Shown: piece by piece, positions 45,242 to 53,828 of the stretch
How positions within the stretch are numbered: position 1 is the first letter of the stretch
Layout: each line of letters starts with the position of its first letter
From: Haloglomus litoreum
GTDB taxonomy: Archaea; Halobacteriota; Halobacteria; Halobacteriales; Haloarculaceae
Length of the DNA: 64,000 bases
NCBI RefSeq assembly: GCF_029338515.1
Contig: NZ_CP119988.1
Span: 3,782,001-3,846,000 of the forward strand
Reading direction: 5' to 3'
Made by a program: the position numbers and the translations under genes
The notes under the pieces: generated by a model
The model's input: the letters and a program-made list of their open reading frames with translations, nothing else
Told to the model about the DNA's origin: nothing
The model's database searches: none

Positions 45242-47014
45242 TCATATCGGCAACCAGCCGGCGACCGACACCGGCACGGCGGGGATGGTCGGGTCGAGCG
45301 CCCCGCTCTGGATCATCGAGTAGATGGGGAAGCCGTAGGCCAGCACGACCAGCAGGAGCGCGAAGACGGCCCACAGGCGGAGGTTGTCGAGCACCTTCGG
45401 GGCGTCCTCGGCGCCAGACAGCGGCTCGGGGAACTCGCTGTTGACCCGGAGGTCGCCGCCCTTGCCCGCGAGGATGGTCGCGAACATCACCGCGAGGAAC
45501 ATCACGAGCGCGACGAACAGCAGGGTGCCGCCGAGCGCGATCTGGATGCGCATCTCGCCGTAGCCGCCGACCGTCTGCGCGTAGTTGAAGGCCTCGTACT
45601 GTGGCTCCGCGGTGCGTCGGGGGACGCCGATGAGGCCGGCGCGGTGCATCGCGTTCGACATCAGCGTCATGCCGAGGAACCACATGTACGGCTGGACCGC
45701 CGCGACGCCCCGGAGCTGGAGGCGCTTGCCGGTGATCTGGGGCACGAGCCAGAAGCTCGCGGCCATCGCCGTCAGGGCGAACGCCGTGCCGACGGTGAGG
45801 TGGAAGTGGCCGGGCACCCACAGCGTGTTGTGGACGAGGTAGTTGATGTTCATCCCGGCGTTGATCATCCCGGAGAAGCCGCCGGCGGCGAACATCAGGC
45901 CGGCCAGCGCCATCCCCGAGAACGCGGGGTTGCCCCACGGCAGGGTCTTCAGCCAGCCGAAGTAGCCGTCACCACCCTGCTGGCGCCCGGCGTGTTCCAG
46001 ACTGGCGACGACGGTGAACGCCGTCAGCAGCGACGGCAACAGGAGGAACATCGTGTTCGTCATCGCGACGAACTTGAAGCCCTCGGGGATGCCGGGGTCG
46101 ACGTACTGGTGGTGGAAGCCGACCGGCGTCGACAGCAGGACGAACAGGACGAAGACGATACGCGCGAGCGGATCACTGAACAGCCGCCCGCCCGCCAGTT
46201 TCGGCATGATGGTGTACCACGCGAGGTACGCGGGCAGGAGCCAGAAGTAGACGACCGGGTGGCCGAAGAACCAGAACAGGGTCCGGGCCAGGGTGGGGTC
46301 CGGCGTCGAGATGAGCCCCAGCGACCACGGGATGAGGAAGACGACGACCTCGATGGCGATGCCGATGGTGGCGACGTACCACATCACCATCGTCGTCAGG
46401 ACCATGAACGCCTGGAGCGGGATGCGCTCGTCGGCGTTGGTCTTGCGCCACGCCCAGAACCGGCGGAACCAGCCCAGGCCGACAACCCAGGAGCCGACGA
46501 CGATGAGCGCCGCGCCGATGTAGAACGCGGGGTGAGCCTGCAGCGGCGGGTAGAACGTGAACAGCACGTCCGCCGAGAGCGGCACGCTGTCGACGAGGCC
46601 GCCGAGGATGGCCACTGCGGCGAGGACCGTCCCGACGAGGAGCATGGCGAAGCCGCCGTACTCGACGCGCGGGTCGACGCTCCCCCGGTCGAGCGAGCGG
46701 GTGATGGCCCAGTTGAAGAAGCCGCTGATGAAGAACGTCGTGAACACCAGCACCAGCAGCACGCCGTGGCCGGTGAGGATGGTGTAGTAGTCGGCCGAGG
46801 AGACGAACCCGCGGAAGGCACCGGTCCGGTGGAGCGCCTGGATGAGGCCGAACAGTCCCCCGATGCCCAGCGCGACGAACGCGACGAGGAACGTGTAGCG
46901 GGTCAGGCGGGCCTCGGTGGGGAACTTGTCGACGAAGGCGTTGCGGTCCTCGTCGATGACCTGATCGTCGGTCGCGGTCCCGGTGTCGCTCTCGTCAGGG
47001 GTGATGGTCGCCAT
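45242..47014 (-). CDS. cbaA: ba3-type cytochrome c oxidase subunit I
   Basis: 590 residues, about 13 membrane helices. Reduces O2 to water at a heme-copper centre and pumps protons. His83 (TGHGVLL) and His404 are the low-spin heme ligands. His251 and Tyr255 (HPVVYFWLLPAY) form the cross-linked CuB pair; His300/His301 (GFHHQY) complete CuB; His402 lies in GHFH. The absence of the HPEVY glutamate and the short motif are typical of the B-type ba3 group. The start overlaps the stop of subunit II by 1 nt (TAATG), so the two are coupled. Confidence 0.95.
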   Translation of the reverse strand: MATITPDESDTGTATDDQVIDEDRNAFVDKFPTEARLTRYTFLVAFVALGIGGLFGLIQALHRTGAFRGFVSSADYYTILTGHGVLLVLVFTTFFISGFFNWAITRSLDRGSVDPRVEYGGFAMLLVGTVLAAVAILGGLVDSVPLSADVLFTFYPPLQAHPAFYIGAALIVVGSWVVGLGWFRRFWAWRKTNADERIPLQAFMVLTTMVMWYVATIGIAIEVVVFLIPWSLGLISTPDPTLARTLFWFFGHPVVYFWLLPAYLAWYTIMPKLAGGRLFSDPLARIVFVLFVLLSTPVGFHHQYVDPGIPEGFKFVAMTNTMFLLLPSLLTAFTVVASLEHAGRQQGGDGYFGWLKTLPWGNPAFSGMALAGLMFAAGGFSGMINAGMNINYLVHNTLWVPGHFHLTVGTAFALTAMAASFWLVPQITGKRLQLRGVAAVQPYMWFLGMTLMSNAMHRAGLIGVPRRTAEPQYEAFNYAQTVGGYGEMRIQIALGGTLLFVALVMFLAVMFATILAGKGGDLRVNSEFPEPLSGAEDAPKVLDNLRLWAVFALLLVVLAYGFPIYSMIQSGALDPTIPAVPVSVAGWLPI

Positions 47015-47592
47015 TATCGGTCACCTCCGTACGTCAGCGCGGCGCGGAGCCGTTCGCGGTCCTCGCCGTCGCTCGGCTCCTGGTCGTACTCGGACTGCGG
47101 GACGACCTCCATCGTCCCGGCCATGTCGTGGTGGCCGGCGCCACAGTACTCGTGACAGATGATCCCGTAGGTCGCCGGCTCGTCGAACCGGGCGGTCATC
47201 TTCGAGACCTGCCCGGGCGCCACCATGACGTTCACGTTCGTGCCGGCGATGTTGAACCCGTGCATGACGTCGGCGGAGGCGACGTAGAACGTCACCTCGC
47301 TCCCCGCCGGCACCCGGACCGGTTCGCCCGTCCCGGGGTTGAACGCGAACCGCTGGGCCACGATGTACACGTCGTAGCTGTTCTCACCGCTCTGGTAGAC
47401 GCCCGGTTCCTGGAAGTTGTCGACAGCATCCCAGTTCCCGTTGGCGATGGGGGTCGCGCCGACCTGGCCGCCGGAGTCGTCGACCATCGCGATTCCCGGG
47501 CCGACCGCCCCGTACGCGATGGTCCCGATGAACCCGACGATGAGCACCATCCCCGCGACGAACCACGCCTTCTCGTATCTGTGTATCTCCAT
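47014..47592 (-). CDS. cbaB: cytochrome c oxidase subunit II (CuA protein)
   Basis: 192 residues: one N-terminal membrane helix (about 10-32) and a cupredoxin domain facing outside. The CuA site is complete, with His111 (VMHGF), Cys146, Glu148, Cys150, His154 and Met157 in CHEYCGAGHHDM. It accepts electrons from a carrier, probably halocyanin, and passes them to heme in CbaA. ATG 47592 gives the normal short N-terminus. Its stop overlaps the ATG of cbaA, and the halocyanin gene lies 5 bp upstream, so all three form one operon. Confidence 0.94.
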   Translation of the reverse strand: MEIHRYEKAWFVAGMVLIVGFIGTIAYGAVGPGIAMVDDSGGQVGATPIANGNWDAVDNFQEPGVYQSGENSYDVYIVAQRFAFNPGTGEPVRVPAGSEVTFYVASADVMHGFNIAGTNVNVMVAPGQVSKMTARFDEPATYGIICHEYCGAGHHDMAGTMEVVPQSEYDQEPSDGEDRERLRAALTYGGDR

Positions 47593-47597
47593 TGATA

Positions 47598-48416
47598 TCA
47601 CCCGATGATGGTCGGTCCGCCGCCGAGGAACTCGACGAAGTACATGAGTATCCACATCACGACCAGGATGAGGAAGTAGCCGATGAGCAGTGCCGCGGTC
47701 CCGCTCGGGTCGTACGCGTCGTGCCCGATGGTCCGCTCGGCGCTATCCTCCGCGGGGGCCGACTCCACCGCCGGCCCATCGACGTCTCGCACCTTCTCCT
47801 TCCAGGCGCCGTACGAGCGGTAGCCGTCCGCGCCGAGGATCATCGCGCCGGCGAGGCCGGTCACGCCCAGCAGGAGCCCCATGAACGTGAGGCCGAGGGC
47901 TCCGCCCGGCGGCTCGAACGGCTGCCCGCCCCCACCCAGTTCGACATCGCCGGTCACGACGACGCCCTTCATGCCGAGCGCGCGGTGGGGCTGGCAGAAG
48001 TACTTGGTCACACCCTCCTCCTCGAACGTCTGCTCGAAGGTGAATCCCGCCTCGGCGACCAGCTCGGACTCGAAGGCACCACCCTCGTCGACGACGTTGT
48101 GCTGGTTGCCCTGGCCGGTCCACTCCCAGATGACGGTCGTACCGGGGTCGACCTGGATGGCCGCGGGACCGAACCCGTACGGCTGTCCGCCGTTGTCGAC
48201 GCCGACGCGGACCGTTACCTCCTCGCGACCGGTCCGGTCGATGACGCCGTTGTAGTTCTGGACGTCGGAGAGCCAGCCGTCGAACGACGGTTGGGCCTGG
48301 GCCGCGGCCGGGCCCGCGAGCGCCGACGCACCCGCGGCCGTGGCTGTAGCGCCGGCAGCCCCCCGAAGAACCGCTCGCCGACTGATGCTCCGCCGTCCGG
48401 AGGTTCCGTTCGACAT
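47598..48416 (-). CDS. Tat-exported halocyanin fused to an oxidase small-subunit-like membrane tail
   Basis: 272 residues. Order: a Tat signal (SRRAVLRGA, 12-20), a blue-copper cupredoxin with ligands His106, Cys141, His144 and Met149 (CQPHRALGM), a membrane helix (about 172-195), a cytoplasmic or linker segment, and a second helix (about 240-263) ending VEFLGGGPTIIG. The last 35 residues (YDPSGTAALLIGYFLIL...) resemble the CbaD/subunit IIa peptide that is a separate small gene in other ba3 operons. The protein likely donates electrons to CuA while anchored in the oxidase. First gene of the operon. Confidence 0.85.
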   Translation of the reverse strand: MSNGTSGRRSISRRAVLRGAAGATATAAGASALAGPAAAQAQPSFDGWLSDVQNYNGVIDRTGREEVTVRVGVDNGGQPYGFGPAAIQVDPGTTVIWEWTGQGNQHNVVDEGGAFESELVAEAGFTFEQTFEEEGVTKYFCQPHRALGMKGVVVTGDVELGGGGQPFEPPGGALGLTFMGLLLGVTGLAGAMILGADGYRSYGAWKEKVRDVDGPAVESAPAEDSAERTIGHDAYDPSGTAALLIGYFLILVVMWILMYFVEFLGGGPTIIG

Positions 48417-48449
48417 TTCGGGTGTGCGCTCCGGCCGCCCCAGCTAAAA

Positions 48450-48458
48450 AGATATATG
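48450..48458 (-). promoter_or_regulatory. TATA element of the oxidase operon
   Basis: On the minus strand, ATATATCTT lies 34-42 nt before the halocyanin ATG (48416). The same AT block separates the oxidase operon from the divergent CbaE-like gene. Confidence 0.55.
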
Positions 48459-48490
48459 CTGTTCCGGGGATCCTGGAACCGACCCGGTCG

Positions 48491-48496
48491 TTTATG
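48491..48496 (+). promoter_or_regulatory. putative TATA box of the CbaE-like gene
   Basis: TTTATG at 28-33 nt before ATG 48524, on the plus strand. Confidence 0.45.
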
Positions 48497-48523
48497 TGCT
48501 GGCGACCGAACGGGCGCGTAGCA

Positions 48524-48718
48524 ATGCTCGACGCGCTCCCTCCCTCGCTCGCCCCGGTGGTGGCACTGCTCGCACTCCCGTCGGTCGCGGTGTTCTTCCT
48601 GAGCCGCGGGGAGCCGTTCATCGCCGTCGCGGCGGTGAACGTGCTCCTCATCGCCGGGAGCCTGCTGTACGTCGTCACGCGGGAGGGCTCCGGCGAGCAC
48701 GGGGCGACCCACGCCTGA
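48524..48718 (+). CDS. small CbaE-like membrane protein of the ba3 oxidase cluster
   Basis: 64 residues with two membrane helices (about 8-26 and 31-51): PSLAPVVALLALPSVAVFFL and FIAVAAVNVLLIAGSLLYVV. A similar tiny gene, cbaE, is described next to the ba3 genes in Natronomonas; here it is divergent from the halocyanin gene. Assignment by position and size, so moderate. It could help assemble or stabilise the oxidase. Confidence 0.65.
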   Translation: MLDALPPSLAPVVALLALPSVAVFFLSRGEPFIAVAAVNVLLIAGSLLYVVTREGSGEHGATHA

Positions 48719-48782
48719 CGGCGGGCGAGCGCGAGGCGGACACGGATCGACGGTCGAGTACCGAGTGCGGTCCCCCACACAC

Positions 48783-49580
48783 ATGGCATCCAGTCCCTTC
48801 GCCGGGTTCGTCCCCGAGGCCGGAGCCGGCGGCCTGGAGGTCGCCGCCTTCCTCCTGCTCGGCGCACTCGGGAGCATCCACTGTCTCGGGATGTGTGGTC
48901 CACTCGTCTCGACGTACGCCGAGGGCATCCGCTCTCGCGGTCACGACGCGACCGAGTGGGCATCCATCCGCCAGCACCTCCTGTTCAACGCCGGGCGGAC
49001 CGTCTCGTACGCCGCCCTGGGTGCCGGCTTCGGTGCGCTCGGCGCGATCCTCGTCGACGCGGGTGGCCTGCTCTCGGTCGCCAGACTCGTCCGGGGGGTC
49101 GTCGGCATCACGGTCGGGCTGTTCGTGCTCGCGCTCGGACTGGGCTACCTCGCTGCCGACCGCGGCGGCGGCCGGTTCGTGGGCGCACTCGGCCGACCGT
49201 TCCGTGCCGGTGGGGCGGCGCTCTCGGGAACCGTCGCCTGGCTTCGGGCCCGTGCCGAACGGTGGACCCGCGGCCCCCGGATCGTCGGCCTCGGCGCGGC
49301 CCACGGCCTCCTGCCGTGTCCGCTCCTCTACCCGGCGTTCCTCTACGCCCTGGCGACGGCCTCACCCGTCCGGGGCGCCGTGGCGCTCGCGGCGCTGGGT
49401 GCCGGGACCGTCCCCATGGTGTTCGCGACGGGGCTCGCGGTCGGGTCACTCGGCCCGGAGACGAAACGACGGCTCCACCGCGCCCTCGGCGCGGCGTTCG
49501 TCCTGCTCGCCGTGCTCCCGCTCCGGATGGGGCTGCGGAGCCTCGGGATCGAACCGCTCGCGCTCCTGGGGGTGGCGTAG
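48783..49580 (+). CDS. SafE/DsbD-like membrane protein for oxidase assembly
   Basis: 265 residues, six or so helices. It carries the family motif GSIHCLGMCGPL (Cys34 and Cys38) and a second-half motif GAAHGLLPCPLLYPAF. These belong to the UreH_2/SafE-DsbD_2 group, whose bacterial members occur beside CcoI/CcoS and help copper insertion into cytochrome oxidase. The paired cysteines may carry copper or electrons. The next gene starts at the base after this stop and is certainly cotranscribed. ATG 48783 fits the start of the first helix. Confidence 0.82.
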   Translation: MASSPFAGFVPEAGAGGLEVAAFLLLGALGSIHCLGMCGPLVSTYAEGIRSRGHDATEWASIRQHLLFNAGRTVSYAALGAGFGALGAILVDAGGLLSVARLVRGVVGITVGLFVLALGLGYLAADRGGGRFVGALGRPFRAGGAALSGTVAWLRARAERWTRGPRIVGLGAAHGLLPCPLLYPAFLYALATASPVRGAVALAALGAGTVPMVFATGLAVGSLGPETKRRLHRALGAAFVLLAVLPLRMGLRSLGIEPLALLGVA

Positions 49581-52163
49581 ATGAGCGACCCGCCGACCGG
49601 GCCCGTCGACGTCGACGGGCCCGACGGCTGTGACCTCTGTGACCTCCCGACGCCGGACCCACCCGTGACGGACGAGGACGTGCCGGGCGCGTACTGCTGC
49701 CAGGGGTGTCTGGCGGTCGCGGGGACGCTGGACGCCCCGACGGAGACCGACATCGGGGACGCCCGCGAGGCCGTCCGCGCCGAGCGCCGCGAGCCGGTCC
49801 CGGACGAGGCCGAGACCGCGTTCGTCCGGGTCGAGGGGATGCACTGCACCAGCTGCGAGGCGTTCCTCGAATCGCGCGCCGAGGGCGCGCCCGGCGTCCA
49901 CCGCGCGGAGGCCAGCTACGCCGCCGAACTCGTCCGGGTCGCGTACGACCCCGACGAACTCGGGGCGGCGGGTGGCGATGGCGGGGACGGGGGCGACGAG
50001 CGGGCCGGCGCCGACGAGCGGGTCGCCGCGCTGCTCGACGCGCCGGGCTACCGGGCCCGGCCGGCCGACGGCGCCGAAACGGACGACAGCGAGTCGCTGG
50101 GCCGGCTCCTCGTCGGCGGCTTCCTCGGGATGATGGTGATGGCGTGGTACGTCCTCTTCCTCTACCCGACCTACCTGGGGCTCCCGTCCGACGCGCTCCT
50201 GCTCGACGTCCGGGGCTCGGCGGGCGGCTACCTCCTGTGGAACGTCTGGGCGTTCTCGACCATCGTGCTGGGCTACACAGGCGCCCCCGTCCTCCGGGGG
50301 GCGCTCGTGAGTCTCCGGGCCGGCCGGCCGAACATGGACCTGCTCGTGGCGACGGCCGCCGTCACCGCCTACCTCTACAGTACGGCGGTCCTCCTGACCA
50401 GCGACGTCGACGTCTACTTCGACGTGAGCGTGGTCGTGCTCGTCGCAGTGACCGTCGGGGGGTACTACGAGCGGCGCATCCGGCGGCGCGCGGCCGACCG
50501 GCTGGCCGACCTGACGACCGAGCGTGTCGAGACGGCACGGCGGGCGGTCGATGACGGAGGGAGCGACGGAAGCGGCGGCGAGGCGGCCGGCGACGGGGCG
50601 GGTGGGGCTGCGGCCACCGAGACGGTCCCGGTCGACGAGGTGGCCACGGGCGACCGCCTCGTCGTGGAACCGGGCGAGCGACTCCCGACCGACGGGACGG
50701 TCGTGGACGGGCGCGCGGGCGTCGACGAATCGCTCGTGACCGGCGAGGCCGCCCCCCGGCGGGTCGGCCCCGGCGACGAGGTGCTGGGCGGCGCACTCGT
50801 GACCGACGGCACCCTCCGGGTCGAGAGCGACGGCACCAGCACGGTCGAGCGGCTGGCCCACCACCTCTGGGACGTGCAGGCCGCGACGCCGGGCGCACAG
50901 CGAGTCGCCGACAGGGTGGCGGCCGTCTTCGTCCCGCTGGTGGTCGTCGTGGCGGCGCTGGCGTTCGGCGCGACGCTCCTGACCGGCGGCACCGCGACCG
51001 GCGCGCTCCTGACGGGGCTGGCGGTGCTGGTCGTCTCCTGCCCGTGTGCGATGGGGCTGGCGACACCCCTCGCGGTCGCGGCCGGCGTCCGGGACGCGCT
51101 GGACCGCGGCGTCGTCGTGACCGACCCGTCCGTGTTCGAGACGGCCGTCGACGCCGATACCGTGGTACTGGACAAGACCGGGACGCTCACCGAGTCGGAG
51201 CCGTCGCTGGTCGAGCGGGCGGGCGACCACGAGGCACTCCGGCGGGCGGCGGCCGTCGAGCGCCGGGCCGACCACCCCATCGCGGGCGCCGTGGTCGATG
51301 CGGTCGACGCGCCCCCGGCGGCCAGCGGCTTCCGCACCCACCCGGGACACGGCGTCAGCGCCGTCGTCGAGGGGGACCGCGTCCACGTCGGCGACGCGGC
51401 GCTGTTCGAGGGCCTGGACGGCGACTGGTCGGTGCCCGACGCCTGCCGGACGTGCTACGAGGCCGGCGACGAGCGCGGCATCGCCGCGTACGTCGGCTGG
51501 GACGGCGCGGTCCGGGGGGCGCTGGTGGCGGCCGAGCGCCCACGCGAGGGGTGGGAGGCGGCGGTCGAAGCCCTCGGGGCGGGCCGCCGCGTGGTGGTCC
51601 TCACGGGCGACGACCGGGCCGCCGCCGAGTCGTTCGCCTCACATCCGGCCGTCGACGAGGTGTTCGCCGGCGTCCCGCCGGCGGGGAAGGCCGAGACCGT
51701 AGAGCGGCTCCGGAAGCGGGGGACCGTCGTGATGGTCGGTGACGGGAGCAACGACGCGCCGGCGCTCGCGGCGGCGGATCTCGGGGTCGCCCTCCGCTCG
51801 GGGACGGCACTGGCGGCCGACGCCGCCGACGCCGTCGTCACGGATGGCGGACTCGACCGGGTGCCGGCCGTGTTCGACCTCACGACGGGGACCCGGCGCC
51901 GGGTCCGGGAGAACCTCGGCTGGGCGCTGTGCTACAACGCCGTCGCCGTGCCGGCGGCGGCGCTGGGCCTGCTGTCGCCGCTCCTCGCGGCGGTCGCGAT
52001 GGCGACCAGCAGCCTGCTCGTGGTGGCCAACTCGACGCGCCCCGTCCTCGACAGCGAGGCGCGCAGCGACGGGCGGAGGCGCGGGTCGGGCGACGACCAC
52101 ACCGGCGAATCCGACCCGGGCGGGCCGTCGGCACCGACCCGGACGCTGGCGGGGGACGACTGA
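49581..52163 (+). CDS. CcoI/FixI-like copper-transporting P-type ATPase
   Basis: 860 residues. The N-terminal zinc-ribbon-like metal-binding domain has Cys17, Cys20 and Cys39/Cys40/Cys43 (CDLCDLP...YCCQGC). An HMA domain has GMHCTSC (Cys89, Cys92). The membrane copper site is Cys487-Pro-Cys489 (SCPCAMGL); phosphorylated Asp531 lies in DKTGTLT; DHPIAG is the intact HP motif and GDGSNDAP the hinge. This combination is typical of CcoI/FixI, the pump that loads copper for heme-copper oxidase assembly. Position directly after the SafE-like gene and near the ba3 genes supports that role. CopA-like export is the alternative. Confidence 0.93.
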   Translation: MSDPPTGPVDVDGPDGCDLCDLPTPDPPVTDEDVPGAYCCQGCLAVAGTLDAPTETDIGDAREAVRAERREPVPDEAETAFVRVEGMHCTSCEAFLESRAEGAPGVHRAEASYAAELVRVAYDPDELGAAGGDGGDGGDERAGADERVAALLDAPGYRARPADGAETDDSESLGRLLVGGFLGMMVMAWYVLFLYPTYLGLPSDALLLDVRGSAGGYLLWNVWAFSTIVLGYTGAPVLRGALVSLRAGRPNMDLLVATAAVTAYLYSTAVLLTSDVDVYFDVSVVVLVAVTVGGYYERRIRRRAADRLADLTTERVETARRAVDDGGSDGSGGEAAGDGAGGAAATETVPVDEVATGDRLVVEPGERLPTDGTVVDGRAGVDESLVTGEAAPRRVGPGDEVLGGALVTDGTLRVESDGTSTVERLAHHLWDVQAATPGAQRVADRVAAVFVPLVVVVAALAFGATLLTGGTATGALLTGLAVLVVSCPCAMGLATPLAVAAGVRDALDRGVVVTDPSVFETAVDADTVVLDKTGTLTESEPSLVERAGDHEALRRAAAVERRADHPIAGAVVDAVDAPPAASGFRTHPGHGVSAVVEGDRVHVGDAALFEGLDGDWSVPDACRTCYEAGDERGIAAYVGWDGAVRGALVAAERPREGWEAAVEALGAGRRVVVLTGDDRAAAESFASHPAVDEVFAGVPPAGKAETVERLRKRGTVVMVGDGSNDAPALAAADLGVALRSGTALAADAADAVVTDGGLDRVPAVFDLTTGTRRRVRENLGWALCYNAVAVPAAALGLLSPLLAAVAMATSSLLVVANSTRPVLDSEARSDGRRRGSGDDHTGESDPGGPSAPTRTLAGDD

Positions 52164-52226
52164 TGGCTTCCCAGAATCTGGGAGCCGGAGGGGTGTTGAT
52201 ACGCCGGCCCCCCCACCACACGACCG

Positions 52227-52394
52227 ATGACCGCAACCGACACCAGCGAGGGCACCGAGGACGCGTCCATGAGTGACTCCGCCGACGACGACGAGGAGCT
52301 CCCGTTCGCGGTGAAGGTGATGATGGTCCTCATCGTTCTCGCCATCCTCGGCGTCGTCCTGGTCGACGTACTCCACTTCCTCGGCGCGTTCTGA
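52227..52394 (+). CDS. 55-residue single-span membrane protein
   Basis: Too short for routine ORF cut-offs. It begins MTATDTSEGTEDASMSDSAD, acidic, followed by one membrane helix (VKVMMVLIVLAILGVVLVDV) and a short tail LHFLGAF; TGA at 52392-52394. A second ATG (52269) could give a 41-residue form. It lies 63 bp after the CcoI-like ATPase gene, so a role in oxidase or copper biology is possible but unsupported. Confidence 0.6.
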   Translation: MTATDTSEGTEDASMSDSADDDEELPFAVKVMMVLIVLAILGVVLVDVLHFLGAF

Positions 52395-52690
52395 CCGCGA
52401 TTCCGTGCCGCGGCACCACCCGTTCCCCCTCACCACCCACCGCGACACCGCCGCGACAGCCCGTTTCGGGGACACCCGGGATGCCGCCCAGCGTGCCACT
52501 GACCCGTGCTGATAGTCGGAACGTTTAGTGTCGTGTCACCGCTGGATGGAGGTAGCACACTCCGTGCCGGGGGGCGGTGGGACAACGGGGGCACCCGCGG
52601 CCCCACAGACGATGTCTTCAGATGGCACTGAATGGGCCAGAATGTAATCGACCGGTACCCTTTTGCCTCGGGAGGCGTTAGCAGGGGGTA

Positions 52691-53011
52691 ATGCTCGAAC
52701 GACTCACGGACCAGGTCTCGAAGGAGGCCCGCGACCTCCAGATTCTCCAGGCCGTCATCGACCACCACCCCATCGGCATCGTGCGCGTCTCGAAGGAGAC
52801 CGGCATCCCGGAGCACAAGGTGCGCTACTCGCTGCGGATGCTGGAGAACGACGGGCTCATCGACCCGACCCAGCAGGGTGCGGTCCCCGCCGACGACATC
52901 GACGAGCGCGTCACGGAGATCAACGCCGGGCTCGACGAGCTGGCCGACCGCGTCCGCGCGCTCGCCAGCGAGGCCGACGAGGTCGAGCAGGCCGCCGAGC
53001 CCGAGGTCTGA
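52691..53011 (+). CDS. winged-helix DNA-binding protein
   Basis: 106 residues. Residues 10-65 form a winged helix (LQILQAVIDHHPIGIVRVSKETGIPEHKVRYSLRMLENDGLI). A helical, probably coiled-coil tail (about 70-100, DDIDERVTEINAGLDELADRVRALASEADEVEQ) likely dimerises it. This is a small haloarchaeal regulator type; targets are unknown. Start at ATG 52691 after a short AT-richer leader; the preceding 296 bp hold no other gene. Confidence 0.85.
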   Translation: MLERLTDQVSKEARDLQILQAVIDHHPIGIVRVSKETGIPEHKVRYSLRMLENDGLIDPTQQGAVPADDIDERVTEINAGLDELADRVRALASEADEVEQAAEPEV

Positions 53012-53075
53012 GGCCCCTTCTCGCCGGCACCTGGCGACCGTCAGGTTCACGCGACTCTACCCCCTACACCCGGGT

Positions 53076-53372
53076 ATGCCGCTTCCGTCGGCCGCCGACA
53101 TCGACATCGAGCTGCCGGGCTGGGCCCGCCTGCTGGCCGTCCTCGCGGTCGGCGTCGCCCTCTCCGGGCTCGCGGACTTCGCGCTGACCCAGGCCGGCTA
53201 CCCGACCCTCGCCACGTTCGTCTGGGCCACCGGCTACGCCGGCACCATCATCGTCGTCTGGCTGGTCTGGGGGCAGCACCTCGACCTCGTCGGCGATACG
53301 GGCGTCGGGCACGAGACCGACCCCGAGGAGAACGTCCACGCCGATGACGGGGAGCAGTCGGACCCGTACTGA
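53076..53372 (+). CDS. small two-span membrane protein
   Basis: 98 residues with two membrane helices (about 15-37 and 45-67: WARLLAVLAVGVALSGLADFAL, LATFVWATGYAGTIIVVWLVW) and an acidic cytoplasmic tail. No domain recognised. It begins 64 bp after the winged-helix gene; ATG 53076 gives a sensible N-terminus. Typical of uncharacterised haloarchaeal membrane proteins. Confidence 0.72.
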   Translation: MPLPSAADIDIELPGWARLLAVLAVGVALSGLADFALTQAGYPTLATFVWATGYAGTIIVVWLVWGQHLDLVGDTGVGHETDPEENVHADDGEQSDPY

Positions 53373-53456
53373 GCAGCACCGGAGACCCGCCACGCGCGCT
53401 ACCGTCAGCGACGAACGGAATTGTTATGTGCGCGTCGTCGTGACTTCGGGGCAAGG

Positions 53457-53720
53457 ATGCTCCCGTTCGCACCGTTGCAGGTCATCGACAGCTTCCTGCT
53501 CCAGTACAACGTGGGGCAGGCCATCCTCGCGCTCTTCATCCTCACCACCCTCGGTACCCTCCCGCTCAAGTCCCGGAAGATCACCGGCCTGAACACCGTC
53601 GCGTTCGGGCTGCTGTTCCTCCTCACGCCGACGCCGAGCATGCAGCCGGTCCACTTCCAGTTCTTCGGCATCGCGCTCATCTTCGTCGGCCCGTTCCTCG
53701 TCATCACGGGCAAGCAGTAA
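53457..53720 (+). CDS. small membrane protein
   Basis: 87 residues, three hydrophobic stretches (about 10-31 IDSFLLQYNVGQAILALFILTT, 43-60, 63-82 FQFFGIALIFVGPFLVI). A GTTATG element lies about 30 nt before the ATG at 53457. No family assigned. The frame is clean and its composition differs from the shadow frames. Confidence 0.7.
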   Translation: MLPFAPLQVIDSFLLQYNVGQAILALFILTTLGTLPLKSRKITGLNTVAFGLLFLLTPTPSMQPVHFQFFGIALIFVGPFLVITGKQ

Positions 53721-53828
53721 CCGTCGGCGCCGTTCGGTGCGAACGTCCGATCCTCCCGACGAACGCTCGACGCTGTTCTCGTATCTCGGTACCCGTCGCA
53801 GGAAGTTGATCGCGACTCGATGCGCGAC

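Noticed and set aside
52545-52655. Short plus-strand frame before the winged-helix gene
   Set aside because: About 33 codons, Gly/Pro-rich, without promoter or similarity; treated as leader sequence.
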